A stretch of 64,000 nucleotides of DNA. Origin: Sphingobacterium sp. (GTDB lineage Bacteria; Bacteroidota; Bacteroidia; Sphingobacteriales; Sphingobacteriaceae). This document shows, piece by piece, positions 45,261-53,866 of the stretch. The first letter of the stretch is position 1. The number at the start of each line of letters is the position of its first letter. The notes beneath the pieces were generated by a model. It did not search any database. It was not told the DNA's origin and saw only the letters and a list, made by a program, of their open reading frames with translations. Made by a program: the position numbers and the translations under genes. The stretch spans positions 124,001 to 188,000 of the forward strand of contig JAITTY010000022.1 in the NCBI GenBank assembly GCA_031286695.1, written 5' to 3'.

Positions 45261-46985
45261 ATGAAAAAACGATTTTTCGGGGTGTTATTTGCAGGTTTGT
45301 TCTGTATTTCCCCCTTGTTTGCTCAGTATAAATCTACGATTAAAAACGAAACGATTCTTTTCAATAACCTGGATCAGCTATTGCCTCTGAAAAATCTGGA
45401 TCAGCATCATATAGCAGTCGTTGTTCCCAATGCTGCAAAATATAGTGTATTTACGGAGCAATTGGCTCGCTATGCAAACATCAAAATTTTTGATTTTAGC
45501 AAATTTGATGAGGATATCAAATATTACAATACGATTATTGTGGCCGGAAAGGAAGATGATTTGGAGGCCGATTGCTTAGCCCAGTTAAAACAGGCTGTAT
45601 TAAACAATAAAAAAGTAATCCTTTGCCATTTTTTTGAAAATGAAAAACGCAAAAAGAGTTTATCTGAACACCTGCAGTCTGACTTGGTTGAATTGCTCGC
45701 CCCTGATTCAGAAATAGGGCAGCGCCATCTGGCGATGTCAATTTTTGGCGGAGCCCCGATCACTGCCGGTCATGTCAAAACAGCACAGACAAGGTTACAG
45801 TATGGTGCTGCATCAAGTTCTAATCTAAATCTGACAAAGCTGACCAAGAAAATTGATGCCATCGCACAAGAAGCCATTGATAAGCAAGCTACACCAGGAG
45901 CTGTGGTCATGATCGTGAAAGATGGACAAGTAATCTTGGAGAAATCTTACGGATTTCACACCTACTCCAAAGACGTCTCCACAAAAACCAACGATATCTT
46001 TGATCTAGCGTCTGTTAGTAAGATTGCAGGTACTACGCCCGTGATTATGCGTCTTACCGAAAGGAATGTCATTAATCTGGACAGCACTATGGGGCACTAC
46101 CTATGGCAGGCAAAATATAGCAATAAAAAAGATATTAAGCTTCGTTCCGTCATGCTGCATGAAGCGGGATTTACGCCCTTTATTCCTTTTTATAAATATT
46201 TGAAAGCAGGAGATGTTGTGTCGGTACGCGATGATAACCATCAAGTGAAAATGGCAGACAATAGCTATATCCTCAATCATTATTACCGTGATGTCATGTG
46301 GCCTGAGATGCTAAAATCACCAGTCAAACCCACAGGAAACTACGTGTATAGCGATATCAGCATGTATGTGATGAAGGAAGTTGCTGAACATCAGACTGCT
46401 GAGCCTCTACAAGATTATGTGCAAGAAAATTTTTATAGACCTTTGGGGATGACGCGTGCTGGTTATCTTCCCAGAGAACGTTTTGCAAAAGATGAGATTG
46501 TTCCTACCGAGCAAGATTCCTCCTTTCGAAAAACATTGTTAGAAGGCTATGTACACGATCAGGGGGCGGCAATGGCTGGTGGAATTGCCGGGCATGCCGG
46601 GTTATTTGCTACCGCAAACGATTTGGCAATCTATGGTCAGCTTTTACTGAATAGAGGCGAGTATGGGGGGGAGCGATATTTTAAAACTGAGACAATAGAT
46701 CTATTTACCTCCAAGCAATCTGCCACAAGCCGTAGAGGTTTGGGATTTGATCGCTGGGATCCAAATCCAAAAAATGAATACCCATCTAAGCTGGCGAATA
46801 GCTCCGTATTTGGGCATACTGGATATACGGGGACATGTATCTGGATTGATCCGCAAAATCAATTAATCTATATCTTTTTGTCTAATCGCGTGCATCCTCA
46901 GGTGAGTACCAGGTTATTGGATCTGAATATCAGAAGCAGGATTCAGGATGCTATTTATGAATCGATAAACGAAAGTCAAAAATGA
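45261..46985 (+). CDS. Serine hydrolase (beta-lactamase fold) with an orphan GH3 C-terminal module
   Basis: A 574-residue exported protein. Signal peptide about 1-22 (ends PLFAQ). Residues about 28-185 resemble the C-terminal module of glycoside hydrolase family 3 (ETILFNNLDQLLPLKNLDQH ... AMSIFGGAPITAG), without the GH3 catalytic barrel. Residues about 200-565 are a class C beta-lactamase/DD-peptidase fold with SVSK (S-x-x-K nucleophile), YSD (Y-x-N equivalent) and HTGYTGT (K-T-G equivalent). In related Bacteroidota a full GH3 enzyme is fused here, giving about 1000 residues. It overlaps the dipeptidase gene by four bases (ATGA). Confidence 0.85.
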   Translation: MKKRFFGVLFAGLFCISPLFAQYKSTIKNETILFNNLDQLLPLKNLDQHHIAVVVPNAAKYSVFTEQLARYANIKIFDFSKFDEDIKYYNTIIVAGKEDDLEADCLAQLKQAVLNNKKVILCHFFENEKRKKSLSEHLQSDLVELLAPDSEIGQRHLAMSIFGGAPITAGHVKTAQTRLQYGAASSSNLNLTKLTKKIDAIAQEAIDKQATPGAVVMIVKDGQVILEKSYGFHTYSKDVSTKTNDIFDLASVSKIAGTTPVIMRLTERNVINLDSTMGHYLWQAKYSNKKDIKLRSVMLHEAGFTPFIPFYKYLKAGDVVSVRDDNHQVKMADNSYILNHYYRDVMWPEMLKSPVKPTGNYVYSDISMYVMKEVAEHQTAEPLQDYVQENFYRPLGMTRAGYLPRERFAKDEIVPTEQDSSFRKTLLEGYVHDQGAAMAGGIAGHAGLFATANDLAIYGQLLLNRGEYGGERYFKTETIDLFTSKQSATSRRGLGFDRWDPNPKNEYPSKLANSSVFGHTGYTGTCIWIDPQNQLIYIFLSNRVHPQVSTRLLDLNIRSRIQDAIYESINESQK

Positions 46986-48142
46986 TCAAGGACCTCTTAT
47001 TAATCGGACTAGGAATGACGGTGCTCAATAGTGCTGTGTGCGGCCAAGACTATAAGCAGATACATCAGGATTTGGTTGTCGTCGATGGACACAATGATGT
47101 GATTTATGAATCAATTTTTCAGGGGAAGAATATCGGTCAGCGATTAAAGACAGGAGCGACTGATTTGCCGCGGCTTCAGGCGGGAGGTGTAGATGTCCAG
47201 GTATTTGCCGTATGGTCAGATGATGCTAAATGGAAATCTGATGCATTCAAGCACGCAAATGACCAAATAGATGCCTTGGAGAAAATGATTACTGCGAATA
47301 CCGATAAAATAAGTTTGGCAAAGTCTTCAGGAGATATCGATTCGATATTGAAAACAGGAAAAATAGTCGCTTTGATCGGTGTGGAAGGGGGGAATATGAT
47401 CGAAGGAAGTATTGATAATCTCGTGCGGCTCTATGAGCGTGGTGCCAGATACCTGACGTTGACCTGGAACTACAATTTGTCCTGGGCGAGTTGTGCCGCG
47501 ATGGAATCGGCCGGTATGAACACTAAGGATAAGGGGTTAACAGACCAAGGGCGGGCAATTATCCGGAAGATGAACGAACTAGGCATGATGGTTGATCTGT
47601 CCCACGGTGGCGAACAGACTTTTTATGACGTGCTGGAAATAACGACCAAACCTATCTTAGTTTCCCATAGCAATGCCTATGAATTATGTCCACATTTCCG
47701 CAATCTGAAAGATGCACAATTGGAGGCGCTGAAAAAAAATGGTGGTGTCGTTGGAGTGAATTTTTATTCAGGTTTTTTGGACCCAGCGTATGAAACAAGG
47801 CTCAAGGATTTGTATATAAGTAAATTTGGTAATCAGGGGGAGACAAAATTGAGTACTTGGTCTATGTATGAAAAGTTGCCCAAAGAACTTCAACAGCAAG
47901 CTGATGCTCCGCTATCGAAATTATTGGATCATATTGACTATCTGGTCAAAAAAGTGGGTATTGATCATGTTGCTGTAGGCTCGGACTTCGATGGCATAGA
48001 ATCCTCACCTCAAGGTCTGGAGGATGTTTCTAAATTTCCGCTATTGACCAAAGCGCTGTTGGAGAGAGGATATACAAAGACGGATGTTGCGAAGATCATG
48101 GGACAAAATTTCTTGCGGATTTTAAAAGAAAATGAACGATAA
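46982..48142 (+). CDS. Membrane dipeptidase (M19, renal dipeptidase family)
   Basis: A 386-residue exported metallopeptidase with a signal peptide (about 1-20, ends VCGQ). Zinc ligands: VVDGHNDVIYE (H-x-D), GVEGGNMIEG (Glu), VDLSHGGEQTF and PILVSHSNAYEL (His residues), HVAVGSDFDGIE (Asp). It hydrolyses dipeptides, often including those with a D-residue. It shares an ATGA overlap with the serine hydrolase, implying coupled synthesis and a shared periplasmic role in peptide or muropeptide breakdown. Confidence 0.94.
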   Translation: MIKDLLLIGLGMTVLNSAVCGQDYKQIHQDLVVVDGHNDVIYESIFQGKNIGQRLKTGATDLPRLQAGGVDVQVFAVWSDDAKWKSDAFKHANDQIDALEKMITANTDKISLAKSSGDIDSILKTGKIVALIGVEGGNMIEGSIDNLVRLYERGARYLTLTWNYNLSWASCAAMESAGMNTKDKGLTDQGRAIIRKMNELGMMVDLSHGGEQTFYDVLEITTKPILVSHSNAYELCPHFRNLKDAQLEALKKNGGVVGVNFYSGFLDPAYETRLKDLYISKFGNQGETKLSTWSMYEKLPKELQQQADAPLSKLLDHIDYLVKKVGIDHVAVGSDFDGIESSPQGLEDVSKFPLLTKALLERGYTKTDVAKIMGQNFLRILKENER

Positions 48143-48185
48143 ACTCTTCGGTTTTTTGGCCATGTCATTAGGCTTTTAACAGCTA

Positions 48186-48193
48186 TAAATTTG
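48186..48193 (+). promoter_or_regulatory. -7 element for radA
   Basis: TAAATTTG fits TAnnTTTG and ends 12 bases before the ATG at 48206, giving a leader of only about nine bases. No clear TTG at the standard -33 spacing. Confidence 0.45.
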
Positions 48194-48205
48194 TAAATTC
48201 GTAGC

Positions 48206-49591
48206 ATGGCAAAATCAAAATCAGCATACTTCTGTCAAAACTGTGGCTATGAATCTCCCAAATGGATGGGACAATGTCCTTCTTGCAAGCAATGGAATAG
48301 TTTTGTTGAAGAAGTCGTCGAAAAAGCGAGCTCAAAAGTCCCTGAATGGCGTAGTTCTACAACAGGAAGCAATACGAAAAGGGCGAATAAAGCTGCGATT
48401 ATTCACGAAATCGTTTACCAAGATGAGTCACGTATATCCACGCCTGATCAAGAGTTCAATCGGGTTCTTGGTGGCGGTATTGTTCCGGGATCATTGGTGC
48501 TTATCGGTGGAGAGCCCGGGATTGGCAAGTCGACGTTGATGTTGCAGCTTGCCTTGTCTATTCCACAGGTCAAGACACTTTATATTTCCGGAGAGGAAAG
48601 TGAACAGCAAATCAAGATGCGGGCCGAACGCCTGTCGCAATCATCCAAGGCCAATTGTTATATCCTGACGGAAACATCTACTCAAAATATTTTCAAGCAG
48701 ATCGAGACGGTACAGCCCAATGTCATTGTCATCGATTCCATACAGACTTTGCATTCTTCACAGATTGAATCCGCTCCGGGGTCGGTTTCTCAGGTACGCG
48801 AATGTACCGCTGAACTGCTGCGGTTTGCCAAGGAAACGAGCACACCGGTTTTTATAGTAGGGCATATTACCAAAGACGGATCGATTGCTGGCCCCAAGGT
48901 TTTAGAGCACATGGTGGATACGGTGCTCCAATTTGAAGGCGATCGCCATCATGTCTACCGGATTCTACGAGCAGTAAAAAATCGCTTTGGATCGGCTTCA
49001 GAACTCGGGATTTATGAAATGCAGGGATCGGGACTGAGAGAAGTGTCAAACCCTTCTGAGATTATGATTTCGCAACGTGACGAGCCTGTTAGTGGAGTTT
49101 CCATTGCAGCAATGCTGGAAGGAATGCGACCGATGATGATTGAAGTACAGGCACTGGTCAGTAATTCGGCATTTGGTACTGCACAGCGTTCTTCTACGGG
49201 TTACGATACGAAACGGTTAAATATGCTTTTGGCCGTTTTGGAGAAACGTTTTGGTTTCAGGCTGAGTGCACAAGATGTATTTTTGAATATCGCCGGCGGT
49301 TTGCGCGTAGAAGATCCTGCAATTGATCTGGCCGTTGTTGTGGCGATTATTTCTTCACAGCAAGATATACCAATTCGCTCTAATCTGACTTTCGCAGGCG
49401 AGGTTGGCTTATCGGGCGAGATAAGAGCCGTAAATCGGATCGAACAGCGGATACAGGAGGCCGAAAAGCTGGGATTTGACGGTATTTTTATTTCTAAATT
49501 TAACACCAAAGGTCTGGACGCGAAAAAATATAATATTGCTATTCGCCCTGTCGCCAAGTTAGAAGATATATTCGGTGCCTTATTTGGTTAG
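48206..49591 (+). CDS. radA: DNA repair protein RadA (Sms)
   Basis: A 461-residue RadA. Zinc finger C9-x2-C12-x11-C24-x2-C27 (CQNCGYESPKWMGQCPSC). Walker A GGEPGIGKST (about 97-106) and the RadA-specific KNRFGS motif (about 257). C-terminal Lon-protease-like domain (about 280-455). It drives branch migration of recombination intermediates, helping RecA. All signature motifs are intact. Single gene with a short leader; a bidirectional terminator follows. Confidence 0.97.
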   Translation: MAKSKSAYFCQNCGYESPKWMGQCPSCKQWNSFVEEVVEKASSKVPEWRSSTTGSNTKRANKAAIIHEIVYQDESRISTPDQEFNRVLGGGIVPGSLVLIGGEPGIGKSTLMLQLALSIPQVKTLYISGEESEQQIKMRAERLSQSSKANCYILTETSTQNIFKQIETVQPNVIVIDSIQTLHSSQIESAPGSVSQVRECTAELLRFAKETSTPVFIVGHITKDGSIAGPKVLEHMVDTVLQFEGDRHHVYRILRAVKNRFGSASELGIYEMQGSGLREVSNPSEIMISQRDEPVSGVSIAAMLEGMRPMMIEVQALVSNSAFGTAQRSSTGYDTKRLNMLLAVLEKRFGFRLSAQDVFLNIAGGLRVEDPAIDLAVVVAIISSQQDIPIRSNLTFAGEVGLSGEIRAVNRIEQRIQEAEKLGFDGIFISKFNTKGLDAKKYNIAIRPVAKLEDIFGALFG

Positions 49592-49696
49592 GAAATACGG
49601 CTATGCTATGGAAATACACGTTATAGTTGAATAGCCTTATTTGTTTGGATAATCTTTCTCTGTCTTCCCGTTGAGGAACACATTCATTGTTAAACT

Positions 49697-49735
49697 AAAA
49701 AGACCATGCTTTTATAAGGGCATGGTCTTTTTAGT
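49697..49735. terminator. Bidirectional terminator between radA and a TlpA-like gene
   Basis: Stem AAAAAGACCATGC / GCATGGTCTTTTT with a 10-base loop, A-rich on the left and T-rich on the right, between converging genes. Confidence 0.9.
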
Positions 49736-49750
49736 GGTCTTGACTATATA

Positions 49751-50434
49751 TTACTTTTTCAATACTTCTTTCAATTTTGCGCGCAAGGCATCACCATGTA
49801 AGTTCTTCGCGACAATTTTCCCGGAGGGATCAATCAGGACATTCTGTGGAATAGATTTTACGGCATATAATGTTCCGACATCATTCTGCCAACGTTTTAG
49901 ATCCGAAACATGTCTCCAGTGTAGTTTATCTGCATGAATGGCCTTAATCCATGAGTTGCGGTCCTTATCAAAGGAAATACCCAATATTTCAAAGTTTTCA
50001 CCTTTGAACTGTTGGTATGTTTTTACAAGATCTGGACTTTCAACACGACAATCCGGACACCAAGATGCCCAAAAATCAAGCAGCACATATTTTCCTTTAA
50101 AATCTGAAAGTTTGACGGGATTTCCACTGGTGTCATTTTGCGTAAATGCAGGGGCAATTTTCCCAATCTGAACTGTTTCTAAGGTATTTAAATAGTCTTG
50201 AAACTCTTTTCCCTCATTGGAGTTCTTTACATTTTTACTCAATGTATTATAGAGCGCCTGGAGCTCGGGATAGACTGGATCATAACCTCCAACGCGGCGC
50301 AAGTCAACCAATGTGGAGATCGAATCTGGAGCAGCCTTGACACGGGCGATGTACTCCTCTTTAGTAAGTTCCTTTTTCTGTGCGGATCCGAAAAATGGCA
50401 GAACCAAAAAAAGTAGTGTGATGTATTTTATCAT
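49751..50434 (-). CDS. TlpA-like thiol-disulfide oxidoreductase
   Basis: A 227-residue exported protein from ATG 50434 (MIKYITLLFLVLPFFGSAQ); 14 residues upstream in the open frame were excluded. Signal peptide about 1-18; an N-terminal helical part (about 20-85); thioredoxin domain (about 88-225) with redox motif W125-C126-P-D-C129 and the cis-proline stretch VKSIPQNVLIDPSGKIV. It is expected to act as a reductase in the periplasm. Head-to-head with the aminotransferase gene; the 72-base gap must carry both promoters. Confidence 0.92.
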   Translation of the reverse strand: MIKYITLLFLVLPFFGSAQKKELTKEEYIARVKAAPDSISTLVDLRRVGGYDPVYPELQALYNTLSKNVKNSNEGKEFQDYLNTLETVQIGKIAPAFTQNDTSGNPVKLSDFKGKYVLLDFWASWCPDCRVESPDLVKTYQQFKGENFEILGISFDKDRNSWIKAIHADKLHWRHVSDLKRWQNDVGTLYAVKSIPQNVLIDPSGKIVAKNLHGDALRAKLKEVLKK

Positions 50435-50506
50435 GTTACTATTCTTATATATATTTACAAATATAAGAAAATCCACTAATTTAGTAGATTAATAAAATGT
50501 CAAAAA

Positions 50507-51655
50507 ATGAACTTCAACCTAACTTCTAAACTTCCACATGTCGGCACGACGATCTTTACCAAAATGACCATGCTGGCCAATGCGCAACAGGCATTAAATC
50601 TCTCCCAAGGTTTTCCCGATTTTGAGACCGATCCGAAGTTGGTCGAATTGGTTGCTAAGGCTATGGAAAAGGGATATAACCAATATGCACCAATGATCGG
50701 CGCACAGCCCCTAAGGGATGCGATAGTCAAAAAATACAAGGAGATTTATAACGTTGAGGTTGACGCAACGGAAGAACTGACCATCACCGCAGGAGGTACA
50801 CAGGCCATTTTTACAGCTATTGCGACCGTTGTTAGACCGCTGGATGAGGTTATTATATTTGAGCCTGCATATGATTGTTATGCGCCGACTATTGAGCTGT
50901 TTGGAGGAAAAGTTGTACCTGTACGATTATTGGCGCCCGATTTTCAGATTGACTGGGATTATGTGGCCACATTAATTAATGCTAAAACCCGATTGATAAT
51001 CATCAATAATCCGAATAATCCAACGGGAAAAGTATTAGATAGAGAAGAGCTGATTAAGTTAGGGACCTTATTGGAAGGTACCAGCACGCTGTTGCTTAGT
51101 GATGAAGTGTACGAACATATCGTTTTTGATGGGGTCCTGCCGCAATCCGTTATTGGAATTCCTACTTTGCGCGAGCGGAGCTTTGTCATTGCCTCCTTCG
51201 GAAAACTATTGCATACAACCGGCTGGAAAATAGGTTACTGTATTGCACCAGCCTTGTTGACACAAGAATTTAGAAAAGTACATCAATTTAATGTCTTTAG
51301 TGTCAATACCCCTATGCAGTTTGCTATAGCTGAATATTTGAGTGATCTAAGTTATGTAAAGGGACTTCCGGCCTTTTTTGAGCAGAAGAGAAATTTACTG
51401 AAAGACGGATTAGAGGAATCGCGGTTTAAGATTCTTCCCTGCGAAGGGACTTATTTCCTTAATATAGATTATAGTGCTATTAGCGAGGAAAAGGAATTTG
51501 AGTTTGCCTGTCTGCTAACAGAGCAGCACAAAATTGCAACAATTCCACTGTCAGCGTTCTATAAAGAGGTTACAAATCAGCAGGTTTTACGCGTTTGTTT
51601 CGCTAAAAAGGACGAAACGTTATGGAAAGCAGTTGAGATTCTGAAAAAGATTTAG
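50507..51655 (+). CDS. Class I/II aminotransferase (methionine/kynurenine type)
   Basis: A 382-residue PLP enzyme. PLP lysine in SFGKLLHTTGWKIGY (about 229-243), Asp/Tyr pair in LLSDEVYEHIVFDG, NNPNNPTGKVL before it and the C-terminal VLRVCFAKKDETLW with the substrate-carboxylate Arg. The layout is that of YbdL-type methionine aminotransferases or kynurenine-oxoglutarate transaminases. It starts MNFNLTSKLPHVGTTIFTKM, the usual family start. Exact amino donor not decided by sequence. Confidence 0.93.
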   Translation: MNFNLTSKLPHVGTTIFTKMTMLANAQQALNLSQGFPDFETDPKLVELVAKAMEKGYNQYAPMIGAQPLRDAIVKKYKEIYNVEVDATEELTITAGGTQAIFTAIATVVRPLDEVIIFEPAYDCYAPTIELFGGKVVPVRLLAPDFQIDWDYVATLINAKTRLIIINNPNNPTGKVLDREELIKLGTLLEGTSTLLLSDEVYEHIVFDGVLPQSVIGIPTLRERSFVIASFGKLLHTTGWKIGYCIAPALLTQEFRKVHQFNVFSVNTPMQFAIAEYLSDLSYVKGLPAFFEQKRNLLKDGLEESRFKILPCEGTYFLNIDYSAISEEKEFEFACLLTEQHKIATIPLSAFYKEVTNQQVLRVCFAKKDETLWKAVEILKKI

Positions 51656-51759
51656 GGCTATTTATCGGCTAAAATTATAGCTAAAAGGTTTTATTTAAAA
51701 TATTGTTAAGAATGAACTACTTTATTAAAATTTTACTTCAACTTGAGGTACTAATTTTA

Positions 51760-51767
51760 TAAATTTG
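51760..51767 (+). promoter_or_regulatory. -7 element for the nagB-deacetylase gene
   Basis: TAAATTTG matches TAnnTTTG, 29 bases before the ATG. An upstream TTG (51743-51745) is only 14 bases away, shorter than the usual spacing. Confidence 0.45.
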
Positions 51768-51796
51768 TAATTCACGTTTATCAACATACCCATAAA

Positions 51797-53725
51797 ATGG
51801 CTAGATTAAATTTATTGGAAGAAACACGCTTCGAAAAAGTCCCTGTGAGCGTCTATCCAGATCAAAATTCAGCTTCGAAAAACGTTGCAAATCGTATTGC
51901 TGAAATTATTCGTGCAAAGCAAGAGAAAGGTGAGAAAGCTGTGCTGGGCCTTGCGACTGGTGCCACACCAGTAAAAGTCTATCAAGAATTGATTCGCTTG
52001 CACAAAGAAGAAGGTTTAAGCTTTAAGAACGTGATTACCTTCAATCTTGACGAATACTATCCTATGCAACCTGATGCCGATCAGAGCTATGTGACATTTA
52101 TGAACAAAAACTTGTTCGATCATGTCGATATCGATGCGGCAAATGTAAATATTCCAGATGGTACCTTAGCTCCTGATCAAGTAAATGCATTCTGTGAGGC
52201 TTACGAGCAGAAAATTACAGCTGCAGGAGGTTTAGATATTCAATTATTAGGTATTGGTCGTACAGGCCATATCGGTTTCAATGAGCCGGGTTCTGCACCT
52301 AACTCAGGTACACGTGTAGTAACGTTAGACGATTTGACCCGTCGCGATGCTTCCCGTGCTTTTGGTGGAAAAGAAAATGTACCAACAAAAGCGATTACGA
52401 TGGGAGTAGGTACAATCTTCAAAGCAAGAGAGATTATTTTAATGGCTTGGACCGAGACAAAGGCTGAGATCATTAAAAAAGCAGTTGAGGGTGAAATCTC
52501 CTCAGAGATTCCTGCAACTTATCTTCAGTTATCAGATAATGTTGAATTTATTCTTGATGAAGCTGCGGCTTCCTTGTTGACACGTTTTGATCTTCCTTGG
52601 TTGGCAGAAGACGTTACCTGGACACCTGAACTAATTAAGAAGGCCGTTGTTTGGTTGGCTTTGGAGATTAAAAAACCAATCTTGAAACTGACAGACGAAG
52701 ATTATAATGCGCATGGTATGGCCAAGCTGGTGACAGAGACCGGTCCAGCATATAATATCAACATCCGTATATTCAATGAACTTCAACATACAATTACTGG
52801 CTGGCCGGGAGGTAAACCCAATGTAGACGATTCACAACGTCCTGAGCGCGCCAATCCAGCGAAGAAAAATGTGATTGTATTTTCTCCGCACCCCGATGAT
52901 GATGTGATCTCGATGGGCGGTACATTTATTCGTCTAGCTGACCAGGGACACAATGTCCATGTTGCTTATCAAACTTGTGGTAATACAGCGGTTTGGGATG
53001 ATGATGTCGTCCGTTATCTCGAGTTTGCTGAAGATTTAGCGAAACAAATAGGGGCAGATGCTGAAGCTGCTCAGATCTCTCGGATTTATGATGAGGAAAG
53101 GGCAATTTTTGCAACAAAAAAACCAAATCAGATCGATACTGAACTTGTCCGTAAAATCAAAGCATTGATCCGTAAAGGTGAGGCAATTGCAGGAGCACGT
53201 TTGGTTGGTTTGCCAGATGAAAATATCCATTTTCAGGATCTACCATTCTACGATAGACAGAAATTTTCAAAAAATGTATCTTTTGAAGATGATATTCAAC
53301 AAACGATGGAATTACTGCGTCATGTAAAACCACATCAGGTATTTGCTGCAGGTGACTTTGCTGACCCGCACGGTACACACAAAGTATGTTTCGATATCCT
53401 GTTTGAGGCATTGAGCAGATTGAGCAAGACAGACGAATGGACCAAAGATTGTTGGTTATGGTTATATAGAGGTGCTTGGCATGAATATCCAATTCACGAG
53501 ATCCAAATGGCCGTTCCTCTATCGCCACAAGAAGTTTATCGCAAACGTTTAGCCATCTTTAAACATCAATCTCAAAAGGATTTACCTGTATTCCCTGGTG
53601 ATGATCCACGCGAATTCTGGGTACGTGCTGAAGATCGTACAAGCGAAACAGCAGCTTTATACGACCAATTAGGTCTAGCAAACTATGAAGCAATTGAAGC
53701 ATTTGTAAGATGGAAATTTGACTAA
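51797..53725 (+). CDS. nagB: Glucosamine-6-phosphate deaminase fused to a PIG-L/LmbE-type deacetylase domain
   Basis: A 642-residue two-domain enzyme. Residues about 1-270 form the NagB isomerase/deaminase domain: GLATGATPVKVYQELI, ITFNLDEYYPM (Asp72 equivalent), LLGIGRTGHIGFNEPGS (His and Glu of the active site). The Asp141 position of E. coli NagB (N-D-G-H) is Thr here (R-T-G-H). Residues about 355-640 form a PIG-L/LmbE zinc deacetylase: VIVFSPHPDDDVISMGG and GDFADPHGTHKVC hold the likely zinc ligands. The pair suggests deacetylation and deamination of GlcNAc-6-phosphate by one chain, but that is inference. A GH20 hexosaminidase gene lies 2.8 kb away. Confidence 0.9.
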   Translation: MARLNLLEETRFEKVPVSVYPDQNSASKNVANRIAEIIRAKQEKGEKAVLGLATGATPVKVYQELIRLHKEEGLSFKNVITFNLDEYYPMQPDADQSYVTFMNKNLFDHVDIDAANVNIPDGTLAPDQVNAFCEAYEQKITAAGGLDIQLLGIGRTGHIGFNEPGSAPNSGTRVVTLDDLTRRDASRAFGGKENVPTKAITMGVGTIFKAREIILMAWTETKAEIIKKAVEGEISSEIPATYLQLSDNVEFILDEAAASLLTRFDLPWLAEDVTWTPELIKKAVVWLALEIKKPILKLTDEDYNAHGMAKLVTETGPAYNINIRIFNELQHTITGWPGGKPNVDDSQRPERANPAKKNVIVFSPHPDDDVISMGGTFIRLADQGHNVHVAYQTCGNTAVWDDDVVRYLEFAEDLAKQIGADAEAAQISRIYDEERAIFATKKPNQIDTELVRKIKALIRKGEAIAGARLVGLPDENIHFQDLPFYDRQKFSKNVSFEDDIQQTMELLRHVKPHQVFAAGDFADPHGTHKVCFDILFEALSRLSKTDEWTKDCWLWLYRGAWHEYPIHEIQMAVPLSPQEVYRKRLAIFKHQSQKDLPVFPGDDPREFWVRAEDRTSETAALYDQLGLANYEAIEAFVRWKFD

Positions 53726-53745
53726 AATAATTGTCTAGATAAATA

Positions 53746-53784
53746 AAAAGTCCTGAGCCTTAGGTGGTTCAGGACTTTTTATTT
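53746..53784 (+). terminator. Terminator after the nagB-deacetylase gene
   Basis: Stem AAAGTCCTGA / TCAGGACTTT around a 12-base loop, then a T-run. Its tail runs into the left arm of the inverted repeat before the siderophore receptor. Confidence 0.88.
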
Positions 53785-53848
53785 TTAATCATTCTAAATA
53801 GCTTATTTTTTATACCTTTGCGTTGTTATTTAGAATAATTAAAAATAA
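53779..53848 (+). promoter_or_regulatory. Promoter between inverted Fur-like operators
   Basis: Two 22-base arms, 53779-53800 and 53827-53848, are inverted copies of each other at 21 of 22 positions. They lie 26 bases apart around an exact -7 element TACCTTTG (53813-53820). Each arm contains TTTAGAAT or its complement ATTCTAAA, resembling half-sites of Bacteroidota Fur boxes, and each is weakly palindromic itself. Two such sites flanking the promoter of a siderophore receptor suggest iron repression. The Fur assignment is inference. Confidence 0.6.
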
Positions 53849-53866
53849 TTACCCAAAATTATTAAC

